Origin: CAWVSB01 sp046710535
Lineage (GTDB): Bacteria > Pseudomonadota > Gammaproteobacteria > Pseudomonadales > CAWVSB01
DNA length: 64,000 nucleotides
NCBI GenBank assembly: GCA_046710535.1
Contig: JBKEHH010000001.1
Span: 320,951-384,950 of the forward strand
Reading direction: 5' to 3'
Part shown: positions 52,765-62,537 of the stretch, in pieces
How the letters are laid out: the number at the start of each line of letters is the position of its first letter
Numbering within the stretch: the stretch's first letter is position 1
Made by a program: the position numbers and the translations under genes
Notes under the pieces: generated by a model
The model's input: only the letters and a program-made list of their open reading frames with translations
Told to the model about the DNA's origin: nothing
Databases searched by the model: none

Positions 52765-52813
52765 TACTGTAAGCAAGCAACTAAACTTAAATTGATAAAA
52801 GTAGGAGCAACTC

Positions 52814-54919
52814 ATGTCAGTAGTCAGCTATGAAGTAATAGATAAAGTCGGTGTAATTAAAGTTAACTACCCACCGGTTAATGCTTTATCACAGCCAGTA
52901 CGCGAGGGCATTTTAAGTGCCGTAACCAATGCCAAAAGCGATGGTACTGAGGCTTTAGTGCTTATCTGTGAAGGGCGTACCTTTATAGCCGGTGCTGACA
53001 TTACGGAGTTTGGCGGCGAGATGGGTGGCCCATCGCTACATGATGTTGTTCATGCCATGGATCAGGCAGGTAAACCAGTGGTTGCTGCTATACATGGGAC
53101 AGCCCTAGGTGGTGGCTTAGAAACCTCATTGGGGGCGCATTATCGTATCGCGTTAAATAGCGCCAAATTAGGCCTACCTGAAGTCAGTCTTGGCTTATTA
53201 CCTGGCGGTGCGGGTACTCAGCGAGTGCCGCGTTTAGTTGGTCCTGTTGCTGCTTTAGATATGATGGTAACAGGCAAGCCGATTACCGCCGCCAAAGCGC
53301 TTGAAATTGGCTTGGTTGATAAAGTGGTCGTTGATGACCTGCAAGGCAACGCTGTTAGTTATGCCAAAGAGCTTGCGGCAAATAATGCAGAGCTTCGTAT
53401 TGCTGGTGAGATGACGGTTGATCCTGCTAGTGTCCCCGAAGGCTTGTTCGAAGGTTATGAGCAAGTATTGGCGGTTAAAGCCAAAGGCCAGATTGCGCCC
53501 CAGAATATTGTTAAATGTATTAAAGCAGCGGTTGAGCTACCGATTGAACAAGGCTTAAAAATTGAGTGGGAATTGTTTTTAGAATGTATGGCCTCGCCAC
53601 AATCTGCAGCACTGCGGCATATATTTTTCGCTGAGCGCATGGCAGCAAAAATTGCTGGCATTGATAAACAGACACCGCTTCGCGAGATTAAAAAAGTCGG
53701 TATTATCGGCGGCGGCACGATGGGTGGCGGCATAGCGATGAACTTCGCTAATGTTGGTATTCCAGTCACCATGCTTGAAATTAGCGACGAAGCACTTGAG
53801 CGCGGCTTAGGTATTGTTAAAAAGAACTACGACATTAGTGCCAGCAAAGGCCGTATGACTGCAGACAAAGCAGAGCAATTAACAGCCATGATCACCGGCA
53901 CAACAAACTATGACGATTTAGCTGATGTTGACCTAGTTATTGAAGCGGTATTTGAAAACTTAGATATCAAAAAACAAGTATTTGAGAAGCTAGACAGCGT
54001 TTGTAAGCCCGGTGCTATTTTGGCCTCTAATACTTCTTTTCAAGACTTAAATGCCATCGCCGCTGCAACTAAACGTCCACAAGATGTAGTCGGTTTGCAC
54101 TTCTTTAGTCCAGCTAACGTCATGAAGCTACTTGAAGTGGTGCGCGGCGCAGAGACTTCAGACGAGGTATTGGCTACAGCAATGAAACTTGCTAAAACGA
54201 TAAGAAAGACACCAGCGCTTTCCGGCGTTTGTCACGGTTTTATCGGTAACCGCATGGTTGATTTCTACGGTCGCGAAGCAGCGCTTTGCCACATTGAAGG
54301 CGCCAAGGTTGAGCAGATCGATGCCGCTATGGAAAGCTTTGGTATGGCAATGGGTCCATTAGCCATGGCCGATTTAGCGGGCTTAGATATTGGCTACAAA
54401 GTACGTGAAGTCATGACTGCTGAACAAAAAGGTAATCCTGCGACTTATTGCATTGCTGACGCCTTAGTTGAACAAGGTCGTCTAGGGCAGAAGTCAGGCT
54501 CGGGCTATTACACTTATGATCCAAAAACGCGTAAACGCAGCACTGATGAAGCGGTAGAAAAACTGGCCGCCGAGAAAGCGGCTGAAAATGACATTGCTCG
54601 CGGTGCGATCAGCGACGAAGAAATTCAAAACCGTTGCATTTATGGCTTAATAAACGAAGGTGCAAACATCTTAAGTGAGGGCATTGCACAGCGCCCAAGC
54701 GATATCGATGTGGTGTATGTATTTGGTTACGGCTTTCCAGCTTACCAAGGAGGGCCAATGTTTTATGCCGACGCCGTTGGTGTTAAAAATATATACAACA
54801 CCATTTGCGAATTCGCAGAAAAATACGGTGATGAGTACTGGCAACCAGCGCCGTTGTTAAAAGAGCTTGCTGAAAAAGACTCAAGCTTTGCGCAGTGGGC
54901 CATGGAAAGCGGAAAATAG
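52814..54919 (+). CDS. Bifunctional enoyl-CoA hydratase / (S)-3-hydroxyacyl-CoA dehydrogenase (FadB/MFE-1-like)
   Basis: A 701-residue fusion. The N-terminal crotonase domain (residues 1-190) has GADITEFGGE and GTALGGGLETSLGAHYRIA oxyanion loops and PEVSLGLLPGGAGTQRVPR. The NAD-binding 3-hydroxyacyl-CoA dehydrogenase domain starts at about 296 (GGGTMGGGIAMNFANVGI), with catalytic HFFSPANVMKLLEVV and C-terminal halves to 701. Length is nearer to peroxisomal MFE-1 (EHHADH-like) than to E. coli FadB (729). It performs the (S) route, in contrast to the MaoC/SDR pair upstream. Confidence 0.92.
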   Translation: MSVVSYEVIDKVGVIKVNYPPVNALSQPVREGILSAVTNAKSDGTEALVLICEGRTFIAGADITEFGGEMGGPSLHDVVHAMDQAGKPVVAAIHGTALGGGLETSLGAHYRIALNSAKLGLPEVSLGLLPGGAGTQRVPRLVGPVAALDMMVTGKPITAAKALEIGLVDKVVVDDLQGNAVSYAKELAANNAELRIAGEMTVDPASVPEGLFEGYEQVLAVKAKGQIAPQNIVKCIKAAVELPIEQGLKIEWELFLECMASPQSAALRHIFFAERMAAKIAGIDKQTPLREIKKVGIIGGGTMGGGIAMNFANVGIPVTMLEISDEALERGLGIVKKNYDISASKGRMTADKAEQLTAMITGTTNYDDLADVDLVIEAVFENLDIKKQVFEKLDSVCKPGAILASNTSFQDLNAIAAATKRPQDVVGLHFFSPANVMKLLEVVRGAETSDEVLATAMKLAKTIRKTPALSGVCHGFIGNRMVDFYGREAALCHIEGAKVEQIDAAMESFGMAMGPLAMADLAGLDIGYKVREVMTAEQKGNPATYCIADALVEQGRLGQKSGSGYYTYDPKTRKRSTDEAVEKLAAEKAAENDIARGAISDEEIQNRCIYGLINEGANILSEGIAQRPSDIDVVYVFGYGFPAYQGGPMFYADAVGVKNIYNTICEFAEKYGDEYWQPAPLLKELAEKDSSFAQWAMESGK

Positions 54920-54928
54920 GATTTAATT

Positions 54929-55804
54929 ATGAGTTACAACACAATTTTATATTCTGTTGAGGAAGAAATTTTAACCTTAACGTTAAATCGTCCAGATCAG
55001 CTCAATTCATTCACCATTGAAATGGCTAATGAACTTATTGCTGCATTTAATCGCGCTAGTGATGACGATGAAGTGTCAGCAATTGTGGTAACTGGCAGCG
55101 GCAGAGGGTTTTGCGCGGGCATGGATTTAACCGCCGTCGGCAATGTGTTTGGTTTGGATGAAAGTGTTAACCCATCTCTTGCGGATATGGAAGAGAATCT
55201 TGAAAGCGAGACCTACATAAGCAGCGTGCGCGATACTGGCGGTCGAGTAGTGCTGGCAATATATGACTGTAAAAAGCCGGTTATCGCTGCCATTAACGGT
55301 GCGGCTGTAGGTATAGGTGCGACCATGGCCTGCGCGATGGATATTCGCCTAGCGTCTGAATATGCACGTATTGGCTTTGTGTTTAATAAAATAGGTATCA
55401 CGCCAGAGGCTTGCTCAACCTGGTTTTTACCGCGCATTGTCGGTATGTCTAATGCACTAGAGTGGTCCTACACTGGTGAGATCTTAAAACCAGAACAAGC
55501 GCAGCAAGGCGGCTTTATTAAGGCGGTATATCCCGCTGACCAACTATTAGAAGAAGCGTATAAAATTGCACGAAGCATCGCCGGGAAGAGTCAGGTTTCT
55601 ATCGCCTTAACCAGACAAATGATGTATCGAAACTCAGCCAAAGATCATCCGCTGGAAGCTCATAAGGTTGACTCACTAGCAATTTATTACGCCAGTAAAG
55701 ACTCAGGTAAAGAGGGTGTGGCGTCGTTTTTAGAAAAACGTGACGCTAATTTTACCGACAAAGCCTCTACAGATATGCCGAGCTTTTATCCTTGGTGGGA
55801 CTAG
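54929..55804 (+). CDS. Crotonase-family enoyl-CoA hydratase/isomerase
   Basis: A 291-residue crotonase. It has RPDQLNSFT, GRGFCAGMDLTAVG with the oxyanion loop, INGAAVGIGATMACAMDIRLAS, and FNKIGITPEACSTWFLPRIVG with the catalytic-glutamate region (TPEACS). It starts 9 bases after the FadB-like gene, so co-transcription is likely. Enoyl-CoA hydratase or isomerase; the exact reaction is unclear. Confidence 0.87.
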   Translation: MSYNTILYSVEEEILTLTLNRPDQLNSFTIEMANELIAAFNRASDDDEVSAIVVTGSGRGFCAGMDLTAVGNVFGLDESVNPSLADMEENLESETYISSVRDTGGRVVLAIYDCKKPVIAAINGAAVGIGATMACAMDIRLASEYARIGFVFNKIGITPEACSTWFLPRIVGMSNALEWSYTGEILKPEQAQQGGFIKAVYPADQLLEEAYKIARSIAGKSQVSIALTRQMMYRNSAKDHPLEAHKVDSLAIYYASKDSGKEGVASFLEKRDANFTDKASTDMPSFYPWWD

Positions 55805-56335
55805 TTGTTCCTGAAGTTGGGATAGAGGTTTAACAATATTAGAAGCCATATTGATATTAAATGTCAGTTGGCTTCTAATAGAATTACAGCGTGTTTGCCA
55901 TTAACAATTAAATATTTGCCAAGCGAGTCGTAGGCAGAGAGATGCCCGATACTCCGGTATTTACAATATTAGCGGAATATCGAAATTCCTTGGCGGTTTC
56001 AATTTAGCCTTTGCCATACTCAGCAATTTGTTGATAGTTAACGTAGATGTATTTTTCAGCGATATACAACGAGCTATGCTGCTGTTTACTATTGCAGTAG
56101 CACATGGAACTCAAATTTTTTTAATATGCGTTAATAGACGAAGAGGCAGAGTTTGGCAGATTAAAGGTACAGTGTTATTGATATTTTTTACTGATTTTAT
56201 AATGATGTCATCTACTTTATAAAATAATAACTGTACGCAAAGTCATTTCCCTTTTTTGTTGATGCCGCGATATAAATCTGTCGCCGGTAAAAAAGGTATT
56301 GGAATAAGCTAATCCCCAATACCTCTATTTGACAA
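55805..56335. other. Intergenic stretch with a 12-bp inverted repeat
   Basis: About 530 bases between convergent genes. I see no convincing gene; a 64-codon frame at 56028-56222 has no ribosome site or family match. The left part holds a perfect 12-bp inverted repeat, TATTAGAAGCCA (55837-55848) with TGGCTTCTAATA (55869-55880) around a 20-base loop, possibly the crotonase terminator though without a T run. The right end holds the terminator of the acyl-CoA dehydrogenase on the other strand. Confidence 0.5.
56288..56324 (-). terminator. Rho-independent terminator of the acyl-CoA dehydrogenase
   Basis: On the minus strand AGGTATTGG (56324-56316) pairs perfectly with CCAATACCT (56302-56294), followed by a run of six T (56294-56289). 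Confidence 0.8.
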
Positions 56336-57481
56336 CTATCTACCAACAACGCTACGCGCAATCACTTCACGCATTATCTCTGAAGTACCAGCATAAATAG
56401 TCTGTACACGGGCATCACGATACAAGCGTGAAATGGGGTATTCGTCGGTATAGCCATAGCCACCATGCAGTTGCAAGCATTCGTCAATTACTTTTAATGA
56501 CATTTCGGTGGATGCTAGCTTGATGATTGAGGCGTGCTCGGTTGTCATTTCATCTTGCTTAAATAGTCCGATATATTTTTCTAATAGTGCGCGTGATAGC
56601 TCAATCTCGGTTTTACATGAGGCAAGCTTAAATCGAGTATTTTGAAATTGGCTAACGGACTGACCGAATGCTTTACGTTCAACCACATAATCTGCCGCCA
56701 TTCTAAGTGCACAGTCAGCTAATCCGACCGCATGAGTGGCACAGCCAATACGTTCGCGTGGAAGTTCAGTCATTAAGTAAACAAAGCCTTTGCCTTCTTC
56801 GCCCAGTAAAGCAGCGGCAGGTAAGCGAATATCTTGGAAAAATAGTTCTGCAGTATCACTACAATGCTGTCCCATTTTTTCAATCTTTTTACCGCGTGAA
56901 AAACCGGTTAGAGAGGTATCAACCATAAATAGCGAGATACCCTTAGAGCCAGCATTCGGGTCTGTTTTCGCGCAAACGATTACCATATCGGCATGTACGC
57001 CGTTGGTAATAAAGGTTTTTGAACCATTAAGAACCCATTCATCCCCGTCTTTAACCGCATTTGAGCGCATTCCAGCCAAATCACTGCCAGCACCGGGCTC
57101 TGTCATCGCAATAGCCGTTACCACTTCTCCAGTAGTCATTTTAGGCAACCATTGGGCTTTTTGCTCGTCAGTGCCAATGTTATTGATATAAGGTGCAACG
57201 ATATTGCTGTGGATGCCGTAGCCGCTAGCTAGCGATATATAGCCACGCTTACACATCTCATCTTGAATCATCACGCAAACATCAAAGCTGGCGCCGGCGG
57301 TGCCGTATTGTTCCGGCATATCAGTCAATAATAAGCCTGCATTACCCATAGTATGCCAAAATTCTCTTGGCATAAGATGCGCCTTTTCCCAGTCTTCATA
57401 TACAGGGTCTACTTCCTGTTCAAGAAAACGCACAACCATATCGCGAAACAGATCTAGATCTTCATTGTTGTTAGTTGTCAT
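56336..57481 (-). CDS. Acyl-CoA dehydrogenase (LCAD/isovaleryl-type active site)
   Basis: A 381-residue FAD enzyme of standard length. It has the AMTEPGAGSDLAG signature (126-138), FGQSVSQFQ and LHGGYGYTDEYPISRLYRDA. The site of the usual catalytic Glu (YEGT in MCAD) is YAGT, so this is the LCAD/isovaleryl arrangement where a Glu in helix G acts, here probably E243 (PRERIG). It is divergent from the Crp/Fnr regulator (150 bases between the starts), which may control it. It probably starts beta-oxidation of a branched or long chain. Confidence 0.92.
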   Translation of the reverse strand: MTTNNNEDLDLFRDMVVRFLEQEVDPVYEDWEKAHLMPREFWHTMGNAGLLLTDMPEQYGTAGASFDVCVMIQDEMCKRGYISLASGYGIHSNIVAPYINNIGTDEQKAQWLPKMTTGEVVTAIAMTEPGAGSDLAGMRSNAVKDGDEWVLNGSKTFITNGVHADMVIVCAKTDPNAGSKGISLFMVDTSLTGFSRGKKIEKMGQHCSDTAELFFQDIRLPAAALLGEEGKGFVYLMTELPRERIGCATHAVGLADCALRMAADYVVERKAFGQSVSQFQNTRFKLASCKTEIELSRALLEKYIGLFKQDEMTTEHASIIKLASTEMSLKVIDECLQLHGGYGYTDEYPISRLYRDARVQTIYAGTSEIMREVIARSVVGR

Positions 57482-57631
57482 GGGTGAATCCTTATTTTTT
57501 AAAAAGATGCCGAATTCTCCAAGCTTCTGGCTTGATTTGCAATGGTTTTGACCATTTCACGCTATTTAAAGTGCTGTTTGGGGCTGCCATTTATGGTGTA
57601 ATAAATCAAATAATTATGCTAACGGAATGAC

Positions 57632-58348
57632 ATGCCTGGGTCAGAAAAACAGTTCGATATTACTGGTGTTATTACGGCGGCGCCATGGTTTCGTGAAGCC
57701 ACAAATAGTGCGCTGCAAACCCTTATCGATGCTGCAAAAATTAGGCATATAAAGACCGACGAACATATATATTGCTTAGGGGACAAGTTAACTGAAGTGT
57801 ATATGGTGTTAGCTGGGCGTGTACGGTTGAATATTACCAGCAGTCTTGGGCAAGAATTTGCCCTCATTGATATGGAAGATAACTATTGGTTCGGCGAAGC
57901 CGCGATTGCCGATGGTCAATCCAAAGCGTTGGAGGCTCAAGCCCAGGGACCAGCAACGATACTTGTTATACCGATGAAAGCATTTAACAAGGCGTGTGAG
58001 ATAAGCCCGGTAATTTATAAAAACCTTTTTAAAGAAACTGTTCAACGCTATAGAGGCCTTAATACCTTGCTCGCCGGTTTAGCTTTTTATCCTTTGCGCG
58101 CACGGTTAGCCGGAAGACTGCTCTCATTAATTGAAGACCACGGCATTGAAACCGACAAAGGAGTATTAATAGATATTAAGTTGAGTCAAAATGATTTTGC
58201 TCGCTTAAGTCTTGGCTCGCGTCAGCGTATCAATAAGATATTTCGTGAATGGAATGAGCGAGAAATTGTTGTGCAAGAGTCAGACCACTACTGCATAAAA
58301 AATTTAGACGCTTTAACAGTTGAGACCGAACTTCGCGATATTGAGTAG
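57632..58348 (+). CDS. Crp/Fnr-family transcription regulator
   Basis: A 238-residue regulator with a cyclic-nucleotide-binding-type beta barrel (about residues 20-135: HIYCLGDKLTEVYMVLAGRVRLN) and a C-terminal winged HTH (LSQNDFARLSLGSRQRINKIFREW). The phosphate-binding cassette reads FGEAAIADGQSKALEAQA and lacks the arginine that binds cAMP in Crp. There is no cysteine cluster for Fe-S as in Fnr. It may sense another ligand or none. Likely targets are the divergent acyl-CoA dehydrogenase and the transporter 78 bases downstream. Confidence 0.85.
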   Translation: MPGSEKQFDITGVITAAPWFREATNSALQTLIDAAKIRHIKTDEHIYCLGDKLTEVYMVLAGRVRLNITSSLGQEFALIDMEDNYWFGEAAIADGQSKALEAQAQGPATILVIPMKAFNKACEISPVIYKNLFKETVQRYRGLNTLLAGLAFYPLRARLAGRLLSLIEDHGIETDKGVLIDIKLSQNDFARLSLGSRQRINKIFREWNEREIVVQESDHYCIKNLDALTVETELRDIE

Positions 58349-58426
58349 CCCAGTCACCCAGGAGACACATCTCTCAGCTTTTATCTAGTAGCATTGTGTT
58401 AATTCTAATAATAATCAGAGAACTTT

Positions 58427-59845
58427 ATGCGAGCGATCTCCAAAATTGGGTATGGCGTTGGGCAGCTGTCTGAAGGTGTTAAGCAAGCCGCGTTTAATAC
58501 GTTTTTATTTTTTTACTACAATCAAGTTTTGGGATTGTCTGGCAGTTTAGCCGGCGCTGCTGCTCTGCTAGCCTTGGTGGTTGATGCATTTACTGACCCA
58601 ATGATTGGGCAAATATCTGACCATTGGAAATCGAAATGGGGTCGGCGGCATCCGTTTATGCTGCTGGGCGCAATTCCCTTTGGCTTAGCCATCGTTGCTT
58701 TATTTAGCCCGCCGGAAGGCCTGGCGGATTTAGCATTGTTCAGCTGGATGCTTGGGTGGGCAATAGTTGTTCGCTTAGCCCTTACTTTCTTTTACGTACC
58801 ACATTTGTCCTTAGGGGCAGAGCTAGTTAGCGACTACCATGAGCGCACCTCTTTAATTGGCTATCGAGTTTTTTTCTCCTTCTTAGGTATATTGCTGACT
58901 TCTGTAATCGGCTTTGCGGTTTTTTTCTCTCCCTCAGAAGCCTACAGTAATGGCCTGTTAAACCCACAAAGCTATCCAGCATTTGCCGTTTTTTGTGCGA
59001 TACTGGGTAGTAGTGCGATGCTTATATCTACAGCGAGCACCGTGAGTGCTATTCCCCATTTAAATCAACCCCCAGTTGCTAAGAAAAACAACCATCCGGC
59101 ACTGGCCTTTATTGAGATGTTTAAAACATTAAAGCAGCGTTCTTTTAGAGTGTTGTTTTCGGTAATTGTGTTGGTTGCCGCCTTACAGGGATCAATACAG
59201 GCGCTGTTAGTTTACATGGCAACATTTGTCTTCGGGTTTTCGCCAGAGCATTTAGCTGGTTTGTTTGGTGGCCTCATTATTGGCATTTTATTCTCGTCCG
59301 TCACAGCGCAGTATTTGTCAAAGCGCTTTGATAAAAGACGGTCGCTAACGGTTTGTATGACATTGGGTTGCTGCTTTACTTTTATCCCGGCATTTTTATA
59401 TTTGGCCGGTGTACTGCATATGCTTGATATCGATATTCGATTTTTTCTAGTACTTATTACGAACGGCGTTTCTCAGATATTTTTTATCGCCTATACGATT
59501 TTATTGGATTCAATGCTGTCAGATACAATTGATGAACATGAGTTGACTACGTCAAAAAGGGAAGAGGGTTTATTTTTTGCTGCCCGCTCTTTTGCTGGCA
59601 AAGCTAGCTTTGGCTTGGGAACATTCTTTGCCGGCATTGGCTTAGATATGATTAAATTTCCGCAAGCTGCAACTCTAGAAAACATACCCCCGGAGGCAGT
59701 GACCAGTCTGGCTGTATTTGGTGGGCCAGTGCTATTTGTATTGTTTTTGTCGACCATATTAGTGTCACGTCGCTTCCCCTTAGATGAAGCTCAACATCAA
59801 CAAATTCTGTTGCAGATAGCTAAGCGTAAGCAAGCTAATAGCTAG
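58427..59845 (+). CDS. GPH-family (MFS_2) cation symporter
   Basis: A 472-residue protein with about twelve helices. It has KIGYGVGQLSEGVKQ, FFYYNQVLGLSGSLAG, and DAFTDPMIGQISDHWKSKWGRRHPFMLLGA, the family's D-x2-DP-x-G and RRHP signatures between helices 2 and 3. Known members carry sugars or glucuronides with a cation; in lipid- and steroid-using marine bacteria the substrate is often unknown. It follows the Crp/Fnr gene on the same strand and precedes the TonB receptor. A damaged copy of the same family lies at 42373-42710. Confidence 0.88.
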   Translation: MRAISKIGYGVGQLSEGVKQAAFNTFLFFYYNQVLGLSGSLAGAAALLALVVDAFTDPMIGQISDHWKSKWGRRHPFMLLGAIPFGLAIVALFSPPEGLADLALFSWMLGWAIVVRLALTFFYVPHLSLGAELVSDYHERTSLIGYRVFFSFLGILLTSVIGFAVFFSPSEAYSNGLLNPQSYPAFAVFCAILGSSAMLISTASTVSAIPHLNQPPVAKKNNHPALAFIEMFKTLKQRSFRVLFSVIVLVAALQGSIQALLVYMATFVFGFSPEHLAGLFGGLIIGILFSSVTAQYLSKRFDKRRSLTVCMTLGCCFTFIPAFLYLAGVLHMLDIDIRFFLVLITNGVSQIFFIAYTILLDSMLSDTIDEHELTTSKREEGLFFAARSFAGKASFGLGTFFAGIGLDMIKFPQAATLENIPPEAVTSLAVFGGPVLFVLFLSTILVSRRFPLDEAQHQQILLQIAKRKQANS

Positions 59846-60100
59846 GCTATTTAAGGCAGTGATTCGCTTAGTCATTACTGTTAGCTAGCCGAAACGTTTT
59901 TAATAGAGCCTGATAGTTTTTATAGGCAGTGAATCTCTGGTCGTAAGCTAAAGAGTATAGCGCGCCAACACTGCAAAAAAACTTAACGTAAAATCAATAA
60001 AGTCAGTGTCGCGCGGGAGACATCGTGCGTCATTAAAACGTTGTAGTATATTTTTTATTACTGAATAGAAATACTAATAAAATCAACGGGGATCTAAAAA

Positions 60101-62425
60101 ATGAATCCAGTTACTAAGAAATTTCTGCCGAGTATATTGTCTGTTGCTGTGGCTTCCATCTTGGCAACTAGCACTGTATTCTCACAAGGCATTTTGTTAG
60201 AAGAAGTTATCGTAACTGCTCAGAAACGTGAAGAAAACCTACAAGATACAGCCATAGCGATTACCGCATTTACCAGTGAGACGCTTGACCAGTTAAATAT
60301 TTCTACTGCTTCTGACTATGAAGCGCTAGTGCCGTCACTGTCATTTAGAAATCAGCCCTCACGTCTTTCTATACGTGGTATAGGTCGTACTTCCAATAGC
60401 TTGGGGCTTGATCCGGGCGTAGCAGTTTATCGTGATGGTGTTTATAACGCTGAAACAGGTATTTTAGGTAGAGCAACTTCGCTAACAACCGAGCGAATAG
60501 AAATACTACGTGGACCTCAGGGTACTCTATTTGGCCGCAACGCTACCGGTGGAGCGGTAAGTATAACGAGTAAACGTCCTACTGATGAATTTGAACATCA
60601 TGTGCGTGCCGAAGTCGGCAGCTACAACCAATTTGACTACGGTGCTTCATCATCTGGTCCGATTACTGATGATTTGCGTTATTTTGTAGCGGGTGAGCAA
60701 ACTAGCCGCGACGGCTATATAGAAAATGTTAATGGTGGCGAACTTTGGGAAGATAACGACTGGGCGGCTCAAGTGCAACTAAGCTGGGACGTTACAGAGT
60801 ATTTCAATGTATGGGTTCAATATTTTTCTGAAGGTAGGGACATCAATAGTGCGTCGGGCTATGGTTTGTCTGGGCACTTACTAACCCCTTACGACACTGC
60901 GACAAGATCACCCGATGGTTTAGTTGAGAGTCCAGCATTTAATTGGACCGAATCTAACCCAACTGCAAGTGACCCTTATAAGGTAGATTACAATACGATA
61001 GGAACGTTCAAGACTGAAGCAACTGATAATATCACCGCGCATCTTACCTACGATTTTGACAATCTAACAATTAAATACATAGGCGCGTCCCATGAGTTAA
61101 AAAGTGGAGGTTCTGGCGGTGACCGCGACTATACCTCGAACGCGGACCACTCTATTACGGTCGGAGGAAATCAAAACTCCAGCAAAGATAGTCATGAAAT
61201 CCAGTTTATTTCAACTAGTGATATTAAGTTACAATGGGTTGCGGGACTTTTTTACTTTAGTGAAGACACTGAACAGCCTTATAGAATTAAAAATATTACC
61301 AATGATGGTATCTCACAAATAATGCCACCTGGTGTATTTAGCTATGATCCTGCTTTAGCTATCGCTAATCCAGACTACATCCTTTATAGCCAATTAGGTG
61401 AGCTAGAAACAACGTCTAAAGCGGTATATCTGGACGGTAGCTACCAAATTAACGATAACTTTAAGCTAATTGTCGGTGCGCGGTATTCTGAAGATGAAAA
61501 AATCGGCTATGAGAATCAGTTTACTTATGCCGATGGAAACCTCTATGGACTTTTCGCTAATGACGAAGGTTGTTGTGCGTTAGATTCCTCAGAAGAGATA
61601 AATGAGCGCACACACAAAGGGGATTGGAGCGATACATCTGGTCGTATAGTCTTAGACTACACTCCCGATGATAATCAATTAATTTACGGTAGTATTTCAA
61701 CCGGTTATAAGTCAGGAGGCTTCCGTCTAGGAGAAGTGCAAGAGGATCCAATCTTTGACCCAGAAGATATCACTTCTTATGAGATAGGTTACAAAGCGAC
61801 CTTTAATGACACGATTTTGATTAATGCCGCCGTGTATCACTACGATTACAAAGACATGCAAGTATCAGCGGGGTTTCTTAATAATCAAGGGCTTAGCTTA
61901 GTAAAAGTAATCAATGCTGATGAAGCAGAAATAGATGGTTTAGAACTTGAGACTACTTGGATTGCAACAGAAAACCTCCGATTAATGCTTGCTTATAGCT
62001 ATATAGATGGTGAATATACCGATTTCTGCTGTGTTATAGATACAGTTGCTAACCCTGGTGTGGAGCAAGATTTATCTGGTACAGATTTAGTACAAGCGCC
62101 AAAAAATAAGGTCTCGCTAAATGCCAACTACACATGGTTTACAGACACCATGGGTGATTTCAGTATTTCGGGTAATTATTCCTTTGTCGATGAAAGATCA
62201 TATTCCATATTTGAGTCACCCCGGACAACCGCTGATTCCTATTACCGCGCGGATATGGCTTTGACATGGTATAGCTCTGACAGCGATATTCGTGTAGTTG
62301 TGGCAGGAAAGAACATCACTGATGAGCAAACATTTACGTCGCTAACTCTTGGACAAAATGATGCGGTAACAGGCATGCCAAATGAGCCACGCGTTTACAG
62401 TCTCGAAGTACAGTACGACTTCTAA
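60101..62425 (+). CDS. TonB-dependent outer-membrane receptor
   Basis: A 774-residue receptor with a signal peptide (residues 1-29, ending VFSQ). A TonB-box-like region and plug (EEVIVTAQKREENLQD, SIRGIGRT, RIEILRGPQGTLFGRNATGG) are followed by a 22-strand barrel ending in the outer-membrane signature with terminal Phe (SLEVQYDF). Uptake substrate is unknown; the neighbours (FadD-like ligase, transporter) suggest a lipid, steroid or terpenoid. Odd features are two pairs of adjacent cysteines in the barrel half (491-492 and 643-644). A 255-base gap before the gene holds no other gene. Confidence 0.93.
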   Translation: MNPVTKKFLPSILSVAVASILATSTVFSQGILLEEVIVTAQKREENLQDTAIAITAFTSETLDQLNISTASDYEALVPSLSFRNQPSRLSIRGIGRTSNSLGLDPGVAVYRDGVYNAETGILGRATSLTTERIEILRGPQGTLFGRNATGGAVSITSKRPTDEFEHHVRAEVGSYNQFDYGASSSGPITDDLRYFVAGEQTSRDGYIENVNGGELWEDNDWAAQVQLSWDVTEYFNVWVQYFSEGRDINSASGYGLSGHLLTPYDTATRSPDGLVESPAFNWTESNPTASDPYKVDYNTIGTFKTEATDNITAHLTYDFDNLTIKYIGASHELKSGGSGGDRDYTSNADHSITVGGNQNSSKDSHEIQFISTSDIKLQWVAGLFYFSEDTEQPYRIKNITNDGISQIMPPGVFSYDPALAIANPDYILYSQLGELETTSKAVYLDGSYQINDNFKLIVGARYSEDEKIGYENQFTYADGNLYGLFANDEGCCALDSSEEINERTHKGDWSDTSGRIVLDYTPDDNQLIYGSISTGYKSGGFRLGEVQEDPIFDPEDITSYEIGYKATFNDTILINAAVYHYDYKDMQVSAGFLNNQGLSLVKVINADEAEIDGLELETTWIATENLRLMLAYSYIDGEYTDFCCVIDTVANPGVEQDLSGTDLVQAPKNKVSLNANYTWFTDTMGDFSISGNYSFVDERSYSIFESPRTTADSYYRADMALTWYSSDSDIRVVVAGKNITDEQTFTSLTLGQNDAVTGMPNEPRVYSLEVQYDF

Positions 62426-62464
62426 GGTCTACGGTCTTATCTGCAACCCCTAAGCAGAACCTTT

Positions 62465-62494
62465 GCAGACATAGTTTGGTGTGTCTGCTTTTTT
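62465..62494 (+). terminator. Rho-independent terminator after the TonB receptor
   Basis: A perfect 7-bp stem, GCAGACA (62465-62471) with TGTCTGC (62482-62488), is followed by six T (62489-62494). Confidence 0.85.
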
Positions 62495-62537
62495 ATGCAT
62501 ACCGATTGCTTATGGACCAATAAAAAAGGAATGAATA

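Noticed and set aside
56028..56222. Open frame of 64 codons
   Set aside because: No ribosome site, no recognisable domain, hydrophobic by chance in AT-rich DNA.
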